A DNA stretch of 64,000 nt from assembly GCA_016584305.1 (NCBI GenBank), contig JACEEZ010000114.1, positions 57,501-121,500 of the forward strand, written 5' to 3'. Both the position numbers and the translations under genes were made by a program. Below, one piece after another: positions 1 through 11,030 of the stretch; the first letter of the stretch is position 1, and every line of letters begins with the position of its first letter. Origin of the DNA: Chionoecetes opilio. Lineage: Eukaryota; Arthropoda; Malacostraca; Decapoda; Majidae. The notes below the pieces were generated by a model, which searched no databases, was not told the origin of the DNA, and saw nothing but the letters and a program-made list of their open reading frames with translations.

Positions 1-1153
1 TATGATCTTGCTTATATGCTTCTCAGGTGACAAATTATCCGTAATCCACACTCCCAGATCTTTTTCGACCTTTGTTTTGATTGTCCATTCATTTCCCATC
101 GAAGACTTTCCTCTGTCTCTTTTTGCTACTGCCCACTTCCATCGCTTTACACTTTTTGGCATTAAACTCCATTTCCCATAGTTGACTGCATCTGAAAATC
201 TTATTTAGATCCTTTTGTAAATCCTCACAGTCCTCTTTACTTTCTACTTTTTTTAGTAATTTAGCATCATCAGCGAATAAACTCATATAACTGTTCACTC
301 CCTCTGTCATATCATTTACATAGACCAAGAACATCATTGGGGCCAATACTGATCCTTGAGGAACTCCACTTATCACACTGCACCATTCTGACTTCTGATC
401 TTTTATTACAGTTCTCATCTCTCTGTTGCTCAAAAAGTCTTCCATCCACTTCAGCAAACCACCCTTCAATCCTCCTACATGTTCTAGCCTCCAGAGCAGT
501 CTCTTGTGAGGTACCTTGTCAAATGCCTTCTTTAGGTCCAAGTATATGCAATCGACCCACCCCTCTCTTTCCTGTGTCACATCGATCACTCTCAAGTAAA
601 AGCTTAATAAATTCGTTGTACATGACATTCCTCCTCTAAATCCAAACTGGCCACCTGTGAGTGTGTTTGTCTCTTCCAAATATTTCAACCATCTGTCCTT
701 CACAATTTTTTCACACATTTTTGCCTCTATGCTTGTTAATGATACTGGCCTGTAATTTAGTGGTTCTTCTTTGTCTCCTCCTTTGTGAATTGGCACAATA
801 TTTGCTCTTTTCCAATCAAGCGGGACTCTGCTCTCCTTGAGTGAACTCTCAATTACACTATGTAACTTTCCTGCTAGTTGGTTACTGCACTCTTTCATAA
901 TCCAGTTCGACACTCCATCTGGACCCGCGGCTTTTCTCACATCTTGACTTTCCATTAGCCTTTTTACTTCTATTACGTCTACTTTTATGTCATCCATTAT
1001 ATTTTCTTTTGCTATTAAATTTTTCGTTTTAAATTCACTTTCTCTTGTAAATACAGTCTGTAAGCACTTATTCATCACCTCAGCCTGTTGTAATGCATCT
1101 TTGTACACTATGCCTTCTACCTTCAGCTTATCTACTCCTTCCTTGTTTTTCAT
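1..1153 (-). pseudogene. Reverse transcriptase domain of LINE A
   Basis: An open frame of 354 codons (1153-89) carries the RT fingers motif GPDGVSNWIMKE, the NYRPVSLTS motif, the palm motif YLDLKKAFDKVPH, GVPQGSVLAP and the catalytic SLFADDAK box. The frame ends at 89. The thumb continues in another frame to position 1 (KVEKDLGVWI-like segment), so at least one frameshift is present near 90-100. The upstream Met at 1153 is not a true start, because the RT normally continues from the endonuclease. The protein would copy the element's RNA at a nicked target. Clade (Jockey/CR1-like) is inferred from motif style only. Confidence 0.85.
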
Positions 1154-1169
1154 TTTTCCATTTTTATAT

Positions 1170-2343
1170 CTAGAAAAGTTTTGGTTCGTTCTTACATTTT
1201 TCTATTATATTCCTCTCATAGTTACTTTCTTCTTCTCTTCGGATTCTTACATATTCATTTCTAGTTGTTTTGTACTTCTCCCAAAGGTTGATACCTCCTT
1301 TTTTCTGCCAACTATTCCATTTTTTTTCTCTTGCTAGTCTTGCTAATTCACATTTTCTGTTAAACCATTCATTCTTTTTCATTTCTCTGATAACTATCCT
1401 TGGAACATAACTATTTATTCCTTCTGTGTAAATTCAGATGAATTCATCCCATTTTTTCTGGGTACTCCTTGTTGCATGGAAATTACTCCAGTCTGTCTCT
1501 CCTAAAAATGTTCTTAATCCGTCAAAGTCTGCTTATCCATAATTGTATCTTCCTTTCTTGTGTTCTTCTCTTCTCCCCTCTTTTTTGCTATCATTTACTT
1601 CAAATTCAATAAGTACATGGTCACTCTTTCCAAGTGGGCACTGATAGTTTACTTTACTAATTACTTCCAGTTCTTTCGTCAATAGTAGATCTAGTCTTGA
1701 TGGTTCTTCGCTACCTCTGAATCTTGTATTCTCTTTAATCCACTAAGTCATAATGGTATTCATTACCAAATTCAACAATGTACCACCCCATGAGTCTTCT
1801 CCTCCTTCAGTATACCATTCTTCCCAGCAAACTTCTTTGCAGTTAAAATCTCCCATCATAATTATGTTCTCACAATTTTCCATCGTATTCTTTAAACATT
1901 TGCTTGTGTCTCTTATCATGCATGTATCCATACTCTTCACTCCCCCAGGAATTTGTCTTAGGTGGAACGTATACAAATACTAAGTCTCTTATTCTTCCTT
2001 TTTTCATCACCAACTCTACCTTCAACACCTCTGCCATACCTTCTCCTTTTTCCACATTCCCTACTACCACATCCTTCCTTGTTAACACCATTACACCACC
2101 TCCCTTTTTCTGATTTCTGTTTCACCTCCATACATTATATTGACCCTCCCCAGCTGGCACATCCTCAGAATCACTCAGCTTCGTTTCTACTAAACCCAAT
2201 ATGTCTGGTTTCTTGGCTCTCAGGTAATCGTTTACTTCTGTTAATGTTGACACTAGCCCATTTATATTTGTGTACGATACCTGCCATCCTTTTTCATTTT
2301 CCTTTGAACTGTCTGCTCTTACTCTTTCTCTTTTAGATACCAC
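1170..2343 (-). pseudogene. Endonuclease and linker of LINE A, frameshifted
   Basis: Four overlapping short frames read as one decayed apurinic endonuclease. 2343-2122 has the N-terminal YTNINGL and LGLVETKL motifs, 2091-1743 has FVYVPP and MMGDFNCKEVCW, and 1382-1170 is the basic linker before the RT. The endonuclease nicks target DNA to prime reverse transcription. Several frameshifts and stops separate the pieces, so it cannot be made as a single protein. Confidence 0.7.
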
Positions 2344-3194
2344 TTCTTCAGTTTTTGGTCTAAAACTCTCCAGTAGAATTTCTGTTTTTCCTCTTCCGTT
2401 CTCAATTCGTTTTTTTCTTTGGCTTCTTTAAACAGTACATTCAATCTGGCTCTTTCTTCCTCATTCATATCTTTTCTTATCCATATTTTCTTATATTCTT
2501 CTGTCTTTGCCAGTTTCCATGCCTTAGACAATATATCTTGTGCTGTAGTTTGTGACCTAAACTTAACTTTTAAGGGGCGGGCCCCTCCCTCCTCATATTT
2601 CCCTAACATATGTATCTCTTCTATTTCTTCTTCTATCTCCGTATTTTCTTCTACTACTTTAAATATTTCTTTTGACACTTTCTTTTCTTCCCCTTCTCTT
2701 ATGTTTTTCTTGGGCAGCACTTTTTCTTTAAAACCAAAAATTATGACACATTTCTTTTTGTCCACCGTATCTCTTACTAAATTTTCCTTTTGTTTGATTA
2801 CTTTGACTACTTCTTTGGTCAGATTTTTCTTTTCATTTTCTTGATCTTCTATTATTTGGCATAAGCTTTATTGGTCTTTTTTTTTTTCTATCTTCCATGT
2901 CTTTCTTTCATCTTTCATTTCCTCTTGTGTCATTTTACATTTCTTATGTACTGCATTAATTTCTGCATGCATTTTCACTACCTTTTCGTCGTCTTCTTTA
3001 CAATTTAATTCGTCCACTCTATTTTTCAAAATAGTATTCTCTTTTTCCAGTACGAACATTTTCTTTTCCATCATATCTAATTTATCCATCAATTCGTGTA
3101 CCACATTTTCTAGCATTATGACTCTTCTCTGGTTCATTTTCAAAACCGTCAAAAGGTGTTGTGGCGGGATCTTCCATCTTTTTTTTATTTCCAA
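2319..3194 (-). pseudogene. ORF1 protein of LINE A (coiled coil plus RRM-like core)
   Basis: 3194-2868 encodes a Lys/Glu-rich coiled coil with heptad spacing of Met, Leu and Val. 2765-2319 encodes a charged domain with IEEIHMLGKYEEG and VKFRSQTTAQDIL, the pattern of LINE ORF1 RNA-binding proteins. A frame break separates the two. A related ORF1 core (VRLGPYAEG, LRFKSQTAAKEIL) lies on the plus strand at 56124-56381. The function, RNA binding and chaperoning, is inferred from the family. Confidence 0.65.
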
Positions 3195-3200
3195 ATTTTT

Positions 3201-3640
3201 TCACTTTTTAGGCTAATCATTTGGAGACGAGATATTTAACTGCATAACTCTCACCTGTAAATACTCAGGTCTTTTGGGGTCCTCGGGTCCCTTGTTTGGT
3301 CACAGCAGCCAGTCACAATACCCAGTTGTGTTAGGAGCCTTCTTGAGCGCGTCTGTACACACAGCTGACAGCTGTGGTGTGTTTGTGAGTTTGTTGTGTG
3401 TAATATTGTATTTACTAATAGTGTATTACTAGGTGTTAGGTGTTACATTTTGATTATATTTTATATACATTTGTTTTTCTGGTTTTGAGGATGTAAAGGT
3501 AACAAATTTTTGTACATAATTATATAAAAACTATATAAATTGTAAAGTATCGTCAGTAGCTTAGATTATATCTAAATTATGTCTGCTAAGGAGCCATCTA
3601 TGGCTCGGGCAGACGGCCATATAAATAAAAGAAATATATG
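3201..3640. other. Non-coding stretch, LINE A 5' region and host intron
   Basis: No ORF or RNA gene is visible. The left part is probably the LINE A 5' untranslated region. The AT-rich right part (about 3480-3640) borders the MITE that starts at 3641 and is taken as host intron. Confidence 0.4.
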
Positions 3641-4050
3641 CAGTCAAACCTTAATATAACGGACTTCGGATATAACGGACTCCATTTGCGTGACTTTTTT
3701 TTTTTTTTTTTTATTCATATTAGACCGCTTATCGCCGCTCGAATTGTCAACTCAACATAATTGTATTATTTTCTCATTTACTTTGGAAGGGTTGGGTTTT
3801 AAGCAGTTTTGATGTATCACATATTAAGATTTAATATTAAAAGGGAAAAGGGAGTCTTTTGTAGCTAGTGATTTAGTGGTAGAAGGTGTGTATTGTTTAA
3901 AATAGGGGACTATAGTGTTATGGCGGGGCCCGCTGCTACGTCTCTCTGTCACCTAAAACACCCTAAATCACCCTTATCTAAGGCGGACACTCGGTGCTAC
4001 ACTGACCTAAATAGTGACACGTGTATAGAAACTGCACTTCACAACCATAT

Positions 4051-4466
4051 AATATAATATAAAAATGAGCATTAGTCATGATAATAACAATACCTTTGGA
4101 AGCCACGGCTGAATCTGGGTCGTAGTAATTTGTTTTTTCCTTTCACTAGAGCTTGAGCTTGAATAGCTACACGGTCTGGTTGTGTTTGTGATTATTTTCT
4201 CATTATTTCACGTGTAGGAGCGGACCAAATTTAGCATGTAGTGCCAGTCACTGTTTACCTCCCAACATAACTAACAGTCTGGTTGTGTTTGTGATTATTT
4301 CTCATTTATTTCACAATTTTCCGTTTTTTTCATATAATTGTCCACCCTTGGAAAATACCCTCGCTATAAAAGGACAATCAGCTTTAACCCGGGCCCACTC
4401 CTCCCCCCCCTTTAGGTCCGTTATTCGAGGTTTTACTATATATATATATATATACATATATATATA
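4051..4466. other. Non-coding stretch with a TIR end and (TA)n
   Basis: About 0.4 kb without a gene. It ends in a TIR-like sequence (inverted: AGTAAAACCTCGAATAACGG) at about 4410-4436 and a (TA)n tract at 4436-4466. No matching left end was found. A segment around TGGTTGTGTTTGTGATTAT occurs twice (about 4176 and 4272). Confidence 0.4.
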
Positions 4467-4739
4467 CACTCTAGGGTCCCGCATAAAGCGTGTTCGCATA
4501 AAGCGTTTTCCCCTATAAAGCCCCAAAAATACCCAAAATATATATATATATTTTTTATTAATAAATAAAAATTTCCCAAAATTTTTGTTAGGAACGAATT
4601 TTATCCTATAGAAACAATTCCGCCATCAAAGTAGGGCAAAATCCAAGGAGTTTATCATATAGAGAAACCGAAATATTGTACAGAACGGAGCAGGCCGTCA
4701 TAAGAAGGTACACTCGAATTGTGGTTTGGTGTCGTCGTT

Positions 4740-5460
4740 TGGGGTTTACAAGTTAACAGCTGTGAGCAGCCCTGCCCGTTCTGGCATCCCGAGAGCCCTT
4801 CTCCTTACCATCGAGGGCTGGGAGATCGCCTTTCAGTGGGTTCCCTCCCACGCTGGTATCCCAGGGAACGAGGTGGCTGAAATTTTGCTGCCAGGATGGC
4901 CTTAACAGATGTAAACACAACCCCCTTCCCTCTGCCGCTCTCCGCGACTAAACGCCTCATCGTCCGGGTCTGCCGCATCACCTGGAATAACACGCTCGGC
5001 GATACCTTCCGCATCACCTCCATTGGCCAATACCGCAGTGACTCTTCCCCCCAGCCATGGATAAGGACAAATTCCGCGCCCCTCGATGTCACCCTCACCT
5101 GCCTCCGCCTGGGCCACACGCCCACTCAGGGCTCACCTGCATCGCCTCCGTCTGCCCCCTGACCCCCACTGCCCTTGGTGCATGAATGTTCCGGAGACTA
5201 TTGAACACGCTCTGCTGAAGTGTCTGCGCTTCCACTCACACCGTGTAGTGCTACAGTCTCAACTCCTCGCCCTGAACATCACCCCCTTTTGACCTGCCCA
5301 CCCTGCTGGTGGCGCGGGCGTTCCCCCCCTCCCGGCAACACGCCGTCCATCCCCTCACCTGTCCCTTCCTGAGGAAGACCGGTCATCTACCGCGCCTGTG
5401 ATAGCATCATAGGACATCCCCAGGGCTCATAGTGTTCCCCAGGGATCCTCGCAGCCCTAA
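4740..5460 (+). pseudogene. LINE family C: RNase H domain and C-terminal knuckle, 3' end
   Basis: About 4800-4890 encodes AFQWVPSHAGIPGNEVAE, the third RNase H1 motif as found in I/Jockey-type LINEs. 5086-5292 encodes HCPWCMNVPETIEHALLKC, the cysteine-histidine cluster at the C terminus of such Pol proteins. Frames are shifted in between. The following non-coding tail (5300-5460) recurs at about 8990-9090 and, inverted, at about 11325-11520, which marks it as a LINE 3' UTR. Confidence 0.7.
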
Positions 5461-6170
5461 AACAAAAACAACAGTTCTGGCAGGTACGCAAGCGAGAGTT
5501 AAGCCAGGTTTATTGCAATTTGCTTTTGAGTCAGTAATCTAACCTAATCCCACGCTTTAACCTCTTAACTAAGCCAAATCTGCATTAAAAGTGTCCGCGG
5601 CAAGGGAAGAACAAGGCGATGTAGTCACAAAGGAAAGAAGTGAGAGGCACGCGCACATAAACAAACACTTGCCCTCTCGCCTCCCTGTGAACAACATGTC
5701 ATTATCTCCAAAATTTTTGAGTCCAAGAGAATGTTTCCTAGAATCCATAAGGTAAACAGAAACCACACTCCCAATAGGCCCAGGGGCACTGAATATAAGA
5801 TCCCGTTCCAAAGGTCAATAAATCTTGATTAGATAGGTAACTTGTGGACAACGGGGTGCTAGCGACCAGTATTTGATGTATTGTAACCAAATAAGGCAAT
5901 CTTAAGTGTTTTTAAAATGTTGAAAATCGGGTTTTTCACTAATAAAACCCAAATGGTTTTGATATACTCATGTCCATACCATGAACATTGGTTAGAAGAA
6001 ATAGTATTTGAAAGTAGAAATAATGTTGAGGGTGAGAAATAATATGAGAATAAGAAATCATACTACCCTTGTGCACACAATCTATAATCTTTCAGCATCA
6101 AAAGAGAAATACATTCACCCCAAAAATTTTGACGTAACAGTTCCTTAAAGCTGTCGACCATACATGAGTA
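5461..6170. repeat. Left arm of an inverted repeat, also related to the Tigger 5' region
   Basis: About 5750-6015 is the inverted complement of about 7750-8010 (for example ACCAATGTTCATGGTATGGA on the right). The segment 5580-5790 is also the inverted counterpart of 17150-17330 inside the Tigger-type transposon (shared TGGTTTCTGTTTACCTTAT). No gene is visible. Confidence 0.55.
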
Positions 6171-7744
6171 CAGGGAGGTCCCGTTAAACGAGCATTCGGT
6201 ATACGAGAATCCAATGATACGAGATGTGTAAATTAGGGTCTATTTTCAATATACGAGATCGAAAATCCAATGATACGACATTCAAACTGGGGAGTAAAAA
6301 TTTTCAATTCAAAATGCACGCCCTACCACTCCAGGCTGGACAAAGGGAGTTTGGTTGACCCCAGTGAGGTCCACCTAGCAAGCCGTGACCTGAAGGGGAA
6401 TTAAACATATGGTGCGGCCTGAACATTTAGGGGTACAGGGAGGTCCCGAAGATACGAGCAGTTAGGTTCCACCTGGCATACTCGTAAAGCGAAATCTCGT
6501 ATAACGAAACACATAAGTAATGTAAAATATAGGGTTTGGTTTCCGGGACCCCATCAATTAAAAAAACAAAAAAAAAAAATGTTTTTCAAGTTTCACTGTA
6601 GAAACACAACAAACACACAGCGTCTATATTACCCACACTGTACTACCTATTCTGTAGAAAATGCATTCTGAAAGAAAAATAGCACACAAAATAACATAAC
6701 TGTACATTAATTAAACATAAAACATGCATAACAAGCAAAAAAACGTAATGTATGGACGCCGCGTGATACAAGAGAAGGTAGTGTAGAGGTCCCAAGGTTG
6801 GGGCCCCACACCTGCTAATTACCCCTAAAGGTCAGGCCGCGCCATATGCTTAATTACCCCTCAGGTCACGCCTTGCTAGGGGTGACCCGACTGCGGTCCC
6901 AAGGTTAAGCCGCAACCTGCTAATTACCCCTAAATGTCAGGCCGCGCCATATGCTTAATTACCCTTCAGGTTACGGCTTGCTAGGGGTGACCTCACTGGG
7001 TCAAACCAATCCCCTTTTGTCCAGCCCGGGAGTGGTAGGGCGCGCATTTTTAACTTGATAATTTTACTCACCCCCCAGTTTAAATTGTCGGTAATCATTG
7101 ATGTTTTTGATCGCGGGGGGTATATTGAAAAATAGACCCTAATTTATCACCGTATCATCGGATTCTCGTATACCGAATGCTCGTAAGTAACGAATGCTCG
7201 TTATAACGGACTCCCTGTAATTAGCTATGTGTGCGCCCCGCAACCTTGGGACTTGCATTCCCCGTTCACCCCTATCAAGCGGACCGAAGGTTAATTAAAA
7301 AGCATATGAGCGCGGCCTACCTTTAGGGGTTAATTGCAGGTGTGCGCCCCAACCTTGGGACCGCTACCTCTTCTCTTGTCTCATGCGGCGTCCCCTACAT
7401 TAAAACGTCTTTTTTTGCTTGTTTATGCATGTTATGTTTAATATGTGGCAGTTTGTTATTTTGTGTGCTATTTTCTCTTTCAGAATGCTTTTTTCTACAG
7501 AAATAGGTAGTACAATGTGGGTAATATAGACGCTGTGTGTTTGTTTGTGTTTGCTATAGTTTATTTTTAGCTGGAAAACGTCTTTTTTTTTCTTTCTTTT
7601 TTTCTCTTTTTAATAATTGATTGGGGAGTCCCTGGAACCAACCTATATTTTTTACCATTAGTTTTATGTGTTTCGTGAACGAGATTTCGCTTTACGAGTG
7701 ATGCCAGGTTGAACTAACTGCCTCGTACTTCGGGACCGTCCCTG
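6171..7744 (+). mobile_element. T1 MITE (CAGGGAGGTCCCG), outer copy
   Basis: Left end CAGGGAGGTCCCGTTAAACG, right end CGGGACCGTCCCTG, with TA on both sides. It is interrupted at 6434-7219 by a second, inverted member of the same family. Removing that copy and one TA restores TTTAGGGGTAATTAGC, the sequence seen uninterrupted in the copy at 22145-23035. No coding capacity. TIRs of the CAG...CTG/TA type fit the Tigger/pogo group. Confidence 0.75.
6436..7217 (-). mobile_element. T1 MITE nested in a T1 MITE, opposite orientation
   Basis: Starts CAGGGAGGTCCCGAAGATAC and ends AACGGACTCCCTG. TA at 6434-6435 and 7218-7219 is the target duplication. The element is 782 bp and non-coding. Confidence 0.8.
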
Positions 7745-8212
7745 TAGATCATATTTCAAAATACTATTTCTTCTAACCAATGTTCATGGTATGGACATGA
7801 GTATATCAAAACCTTGGTTTATTAGTGAAAACCTGATTTTACAACATAAGACACTTACTATTGCCTTTATTTTGGTTACAATAACATCAAATACTGGTCG
7901 CTAGCCCCCAGTTGTCCAAGTTACCTATCTAATCAGATTTTATGGACAGTTGGAACGGGATCTTATTATGTTTCATGCACTGACCTATTGTGGTAGGGAG
8001 TGTTTCGATCCTAGTTGTAAATTATACCATGTTCTGGTATAGTATGGGTGTGGAACAAGGTATAAATGTTTACGGGTTACGGGCGGGAGGACCGATCGAC
8101 CAATATAAATTTTTCCCTTTACTTAGGTTACGTTTTCACATCGAGCGAATTCACATAGAACGAGACCTCGTTTTTATCGTCCAATTCTCGTTTAATATGT
8201 GGGAGCCTAGTG

Positions 8213-8219
8213 TATATAT

Positions 8220-8256
<37 letters not shown>

Positions 8257-8273
8257 GATATATATCGTATATA
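8213..8273. repeat. (TA)n tract between two transposons
   Basis: The only sequence between the T2 and T1 elements is TA-rich simple repeat. Confidence 0.8.
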
Positions 8274-10020
8274 CAGTGAGTTCCCGTTAATACGAGCATT
8301 CGATATACGAGAATCCGATGATACGAGATGTGTGAAATTATGGTCTATTTTCAATATACGAGATCGGAAAATCCAATCCCTACGACATTTCAAACTGGGG
8401 GTGATAAATTACAGTTATTTCTAACATTTATAGTCATTTACTGACTATTATGATTTTACCTAAGGTTGTACGATAAGCCAGCGCGAACATATTCCGGACA
8501 AGAATGGCATGCCAGACTGCCTCTTCCTCCACTTCTGTCCCCGCATCTAAAACGATTATCGTTTTATTTGGAATGCTTGTGTTTTAAGGATTTAATGTAC
8601 AGATAGTAATATATAAGTATGAGCCTGTTGTTGCTAATGTTTTTTGGTGTAGAAGGTGTGTGTATGTATGTTTAACATAGTGTGAATATTTGTTATGGGG
8701 GGGGGCGGGGGGTGGGGCCGGGCGGCCACGGCAGCAAAGAATTTCTCCGTCCTAGCTCCTTGCCCGCCAGCAGTCACCTTATAATAACATCTTTAATCAC
8801 CCTTATTTAGTGTGACACACGGTGCTACATTGAATTTAGAATAATGACACGTATATATAACACTCACCATAATCACTAGTTGTATAATACGATTGATAAG
8901 ACGTTTAAGCCTGCCCAACCTACCGTGCGGAGGTAGCGCTGCCGCCTCTCCTCTCAAAAGTTTTGGAGTCAAAACCCGCCGTCATCCGCCCACCTGTGCC
9001 TTCTGAAGAAGACGGTCGGTCCTACTCCCTGTGATTAGCACCATAGGAGTCACCAGTGATCATCAGGATTCCTCAAAGGGTTCTCGCCCCCTACGAAATA
9101 TTACCAAAGACATCTATCTCCCCTTGGTGTTTGATATCCACCTTACGGGCTTCATGCTGCTGCGTCTGCTGCTGCCGAAGTGCCGCGCTGGGCCAGACTG
9201 GATGAGACCTTGCTTGTATTTCATCTCTTTACTCATATATATGACCCTAATAATCCATCCAAATGCAATCATATGTCTACTTTCACCTAGAGAAAAATTA
9301 TATTTTCATAGCATACCAATCAATAAGAGCGAGCTGGAGACTCCCTACCTCTGCTAATACCAGTCTCGAGCAGTCCTTGGCCAGTGTGCACGTTTACCGA
9401 CCAAACCTACGACTTGCCACGCTGTTTGGTTCCTTTTCGACCGACGTCGGACTTCCGACAAAAAAGGTGATTAAAGTGCTTTTGTGGCTTCCCCCCAGCT
9501 GGACTATGTACAATGATGCAGATGCGCAGAGACGGAGTTTTGTGGCAGTGAAGAGGTGTCTGCACACCCCTCCCTGTCCCGACCTACCGTAATACCCTCT
9601 CGAGTCCTAAGTGGTATCACGCGGCGTCCCCCAAGAGGTACATACAACGTCTTTGTTGCTTGTATGTATTGGTGCCTTGTGGAGTCGATTTTAGTGATTT
9701 GCTGGTTTACTTAATGTCCTTATTGTGATTTATTTGTGCTCTGTCCTACTGTGCTGTCACGCTCGTTAATTCACTGTGTTTTATGTGTGGTGGTGCGGTG
9801 GGGTTGTGGTATATAGAGCCCTATATTTTGAAGAGTTTGTTGTGTTTGCTTATAGTTTTATTTTAGCTTGAAAAAACATGTCTTTTATTTTTATTTTTAT
9901 AAATTTATGGGGTCCTGGAACCAACTATATTTTACCATTATTATGTGTTTAGTTATACGAGATTCCCTTTACGAGTATGCCAGGGTGGAACCTAACTGCT
10001 CGATCTTCGGGACCTCTCTG
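8274..10020 (+). mobile_element. T1 MITE with a ~1 kb internal insert or replacement
   Basis: Left end CAGTGAGTTCCCGTTAATAC and right end CTTCGGGACCTCTCTG are flanked by TA. Family sequence is present at 8274-8478 and from about 9505 on. Between them lies about 1 kb that holds a copy of the T0-arm core (8640-8870) followed by the LINE C 3' tail (about 8990-9090). No clean target duplication borders the insert. An internal 9868-10194 frame is non-coding plus poly-T. Confidence 0.65.
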
Positions 10021-10028
10021 TATATATA

Positions 10029-10120
10029 CACACAAACGCTAGATTTCCCAGACCTCCTTTCCCGATATCCGAATTTGCCGACAAAATCCGAGGTCCGGGG
10101 ATATGTCGAGTCCCGCCAGA

Positions 10121-10181
<61 letters not shown>

Positions 10182-10743
10182 TTTTTTTTTTTAATTTTTT
10201 TTTTTACTTTGAATGCCTGTCCTGTTCGTAAATTGACAAAGTTGTCCGGCGGTCCGAGCGTCTCCTGTCATCCCTGTCAGTGTCCGCGCCTCCCGCCCAG
10301 GTGGCAGCAATGCTCAGTTCGGTCGTATTGTTTACATTTGGGCACAGACGACGCTCACGGTTCGCCTGCACGTCCTCCGGTCAGTCCCCAGACTCTCACT
10401 GCCCCTGGTGCCGACATCTCTGAGACTATTGAACACTTTCTGCTGCTCCCGCCAGGTGGCAGCATGCTCAGCGGTCGTATTGTTTTCCATTTTGGGGCAC
10501 CCGACACTCACGGTTTCACCTGCAGCGGCCTCCAATAGTCCCCTGAACCCCCACTGCCCCTGGTGTCAGGAACGGCCCTCTTGAGACCTATTGAACACTT
10601 TTCTGTTCCTGCATGCCTAGCCGCCAGGTGGCAGCAATGCTCAGCGGACGTTAAATTCCGCGCGGGGTAGTTGATATTGGCGGTTGCCGGACAGACAGTA
10701 AATACTAGAGTAGGATAAGCGTCTGGGGGTGGGTAATGGAAAT

Positions 10744-10777
<34 letters not shown>

Positions 10778-10862
10778 CCCCTGTTTAAAGGATAATTCCC
10801 GGACTTTTGCGGTTCCCGGACCGTGCTCCCCCTATTAGCCCAGGGAAAACGAGGTTTGTGTG
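10029..10862. mobile_element. Non-autonomous Tigger-type element with LINE C fragments
   Basis: TA-flanked ends CACACAAACGCTAG and AACGAGGTTTGTGTG match the transposon at 16542-19784. Subterminal segments also match (10205-10340 to 16690-16810; GGGGTAGTTGATATTGG near 10660 to near 19670). The transposase is absent. In its place are three partial repeats around GCCAGGTGGCAGCA and two copies of the LINE C C-terminal coding piece (GAGACTATTGAACACTTTCT). A long T-run covers 10124-10205. Confidence 0.7.
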
Positions 10863-10905
10863 TATATATATATATATTATATATTATATATTTTATATAT
10901 ATATA

Positions 10906-10948
<43 letters not shown>

Positions 10949-11030
10949 AAAAACCGTATATATATATATATAATATATATTTTAAAATATATAAAATATA
11001 TAATATATATATTTTATATACAGTAAACCC
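10863..11030. repeat. (TA)n / AT-rich microsatellite
   Basis: Interrupted (TA)n and TTTATATA repeats fill the gap between two TA-flanked transposons. ORFs of Ile-Tyr repeats here are artefacts. Confidence 0.85.

Larger units (their letters stand above)
1..3200 (-). mobile_element. LINE family A, non-LTR retrotransposon, cut by window edge
   Basis: On the minus strand the order is a coiled-coil/RRM-like ORF1 (3194 to 2319), an apurinic-type endonuclease (2343 to about 1440) and a reverse transcriptase (1153 to the window edge). This is the usual order of a two-ORF APE-class LINE. Endonuclease and connecting region are broken by frameshifts, the RT is largely open. The 3' end lies outside the window. 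A second copy of the same family is at 61062-61518 and resumes at 63961. Confidence 0.85.
4467..8212. mobile_element. TIR element T2 (CACTCTAGGGTCCC ends), TA-flanked, composite
   Basis: The left end CACTCTAGGGTCCCGCATAA and the right end, inverted CACTAGGCTCCCACATATTA, are imperfect inverted repeats, each directly flanked by TA in a (TA)n tract. Inside are a LINE RNase H/3' fragment (4740-5450), an inverted repeat (about 5750-6015 against 7750-8010) and a T1 MITE (6171-7744). No transposase is visible. TIR identity is moderate, so the pairing is an inference. Confidence 0.5.
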
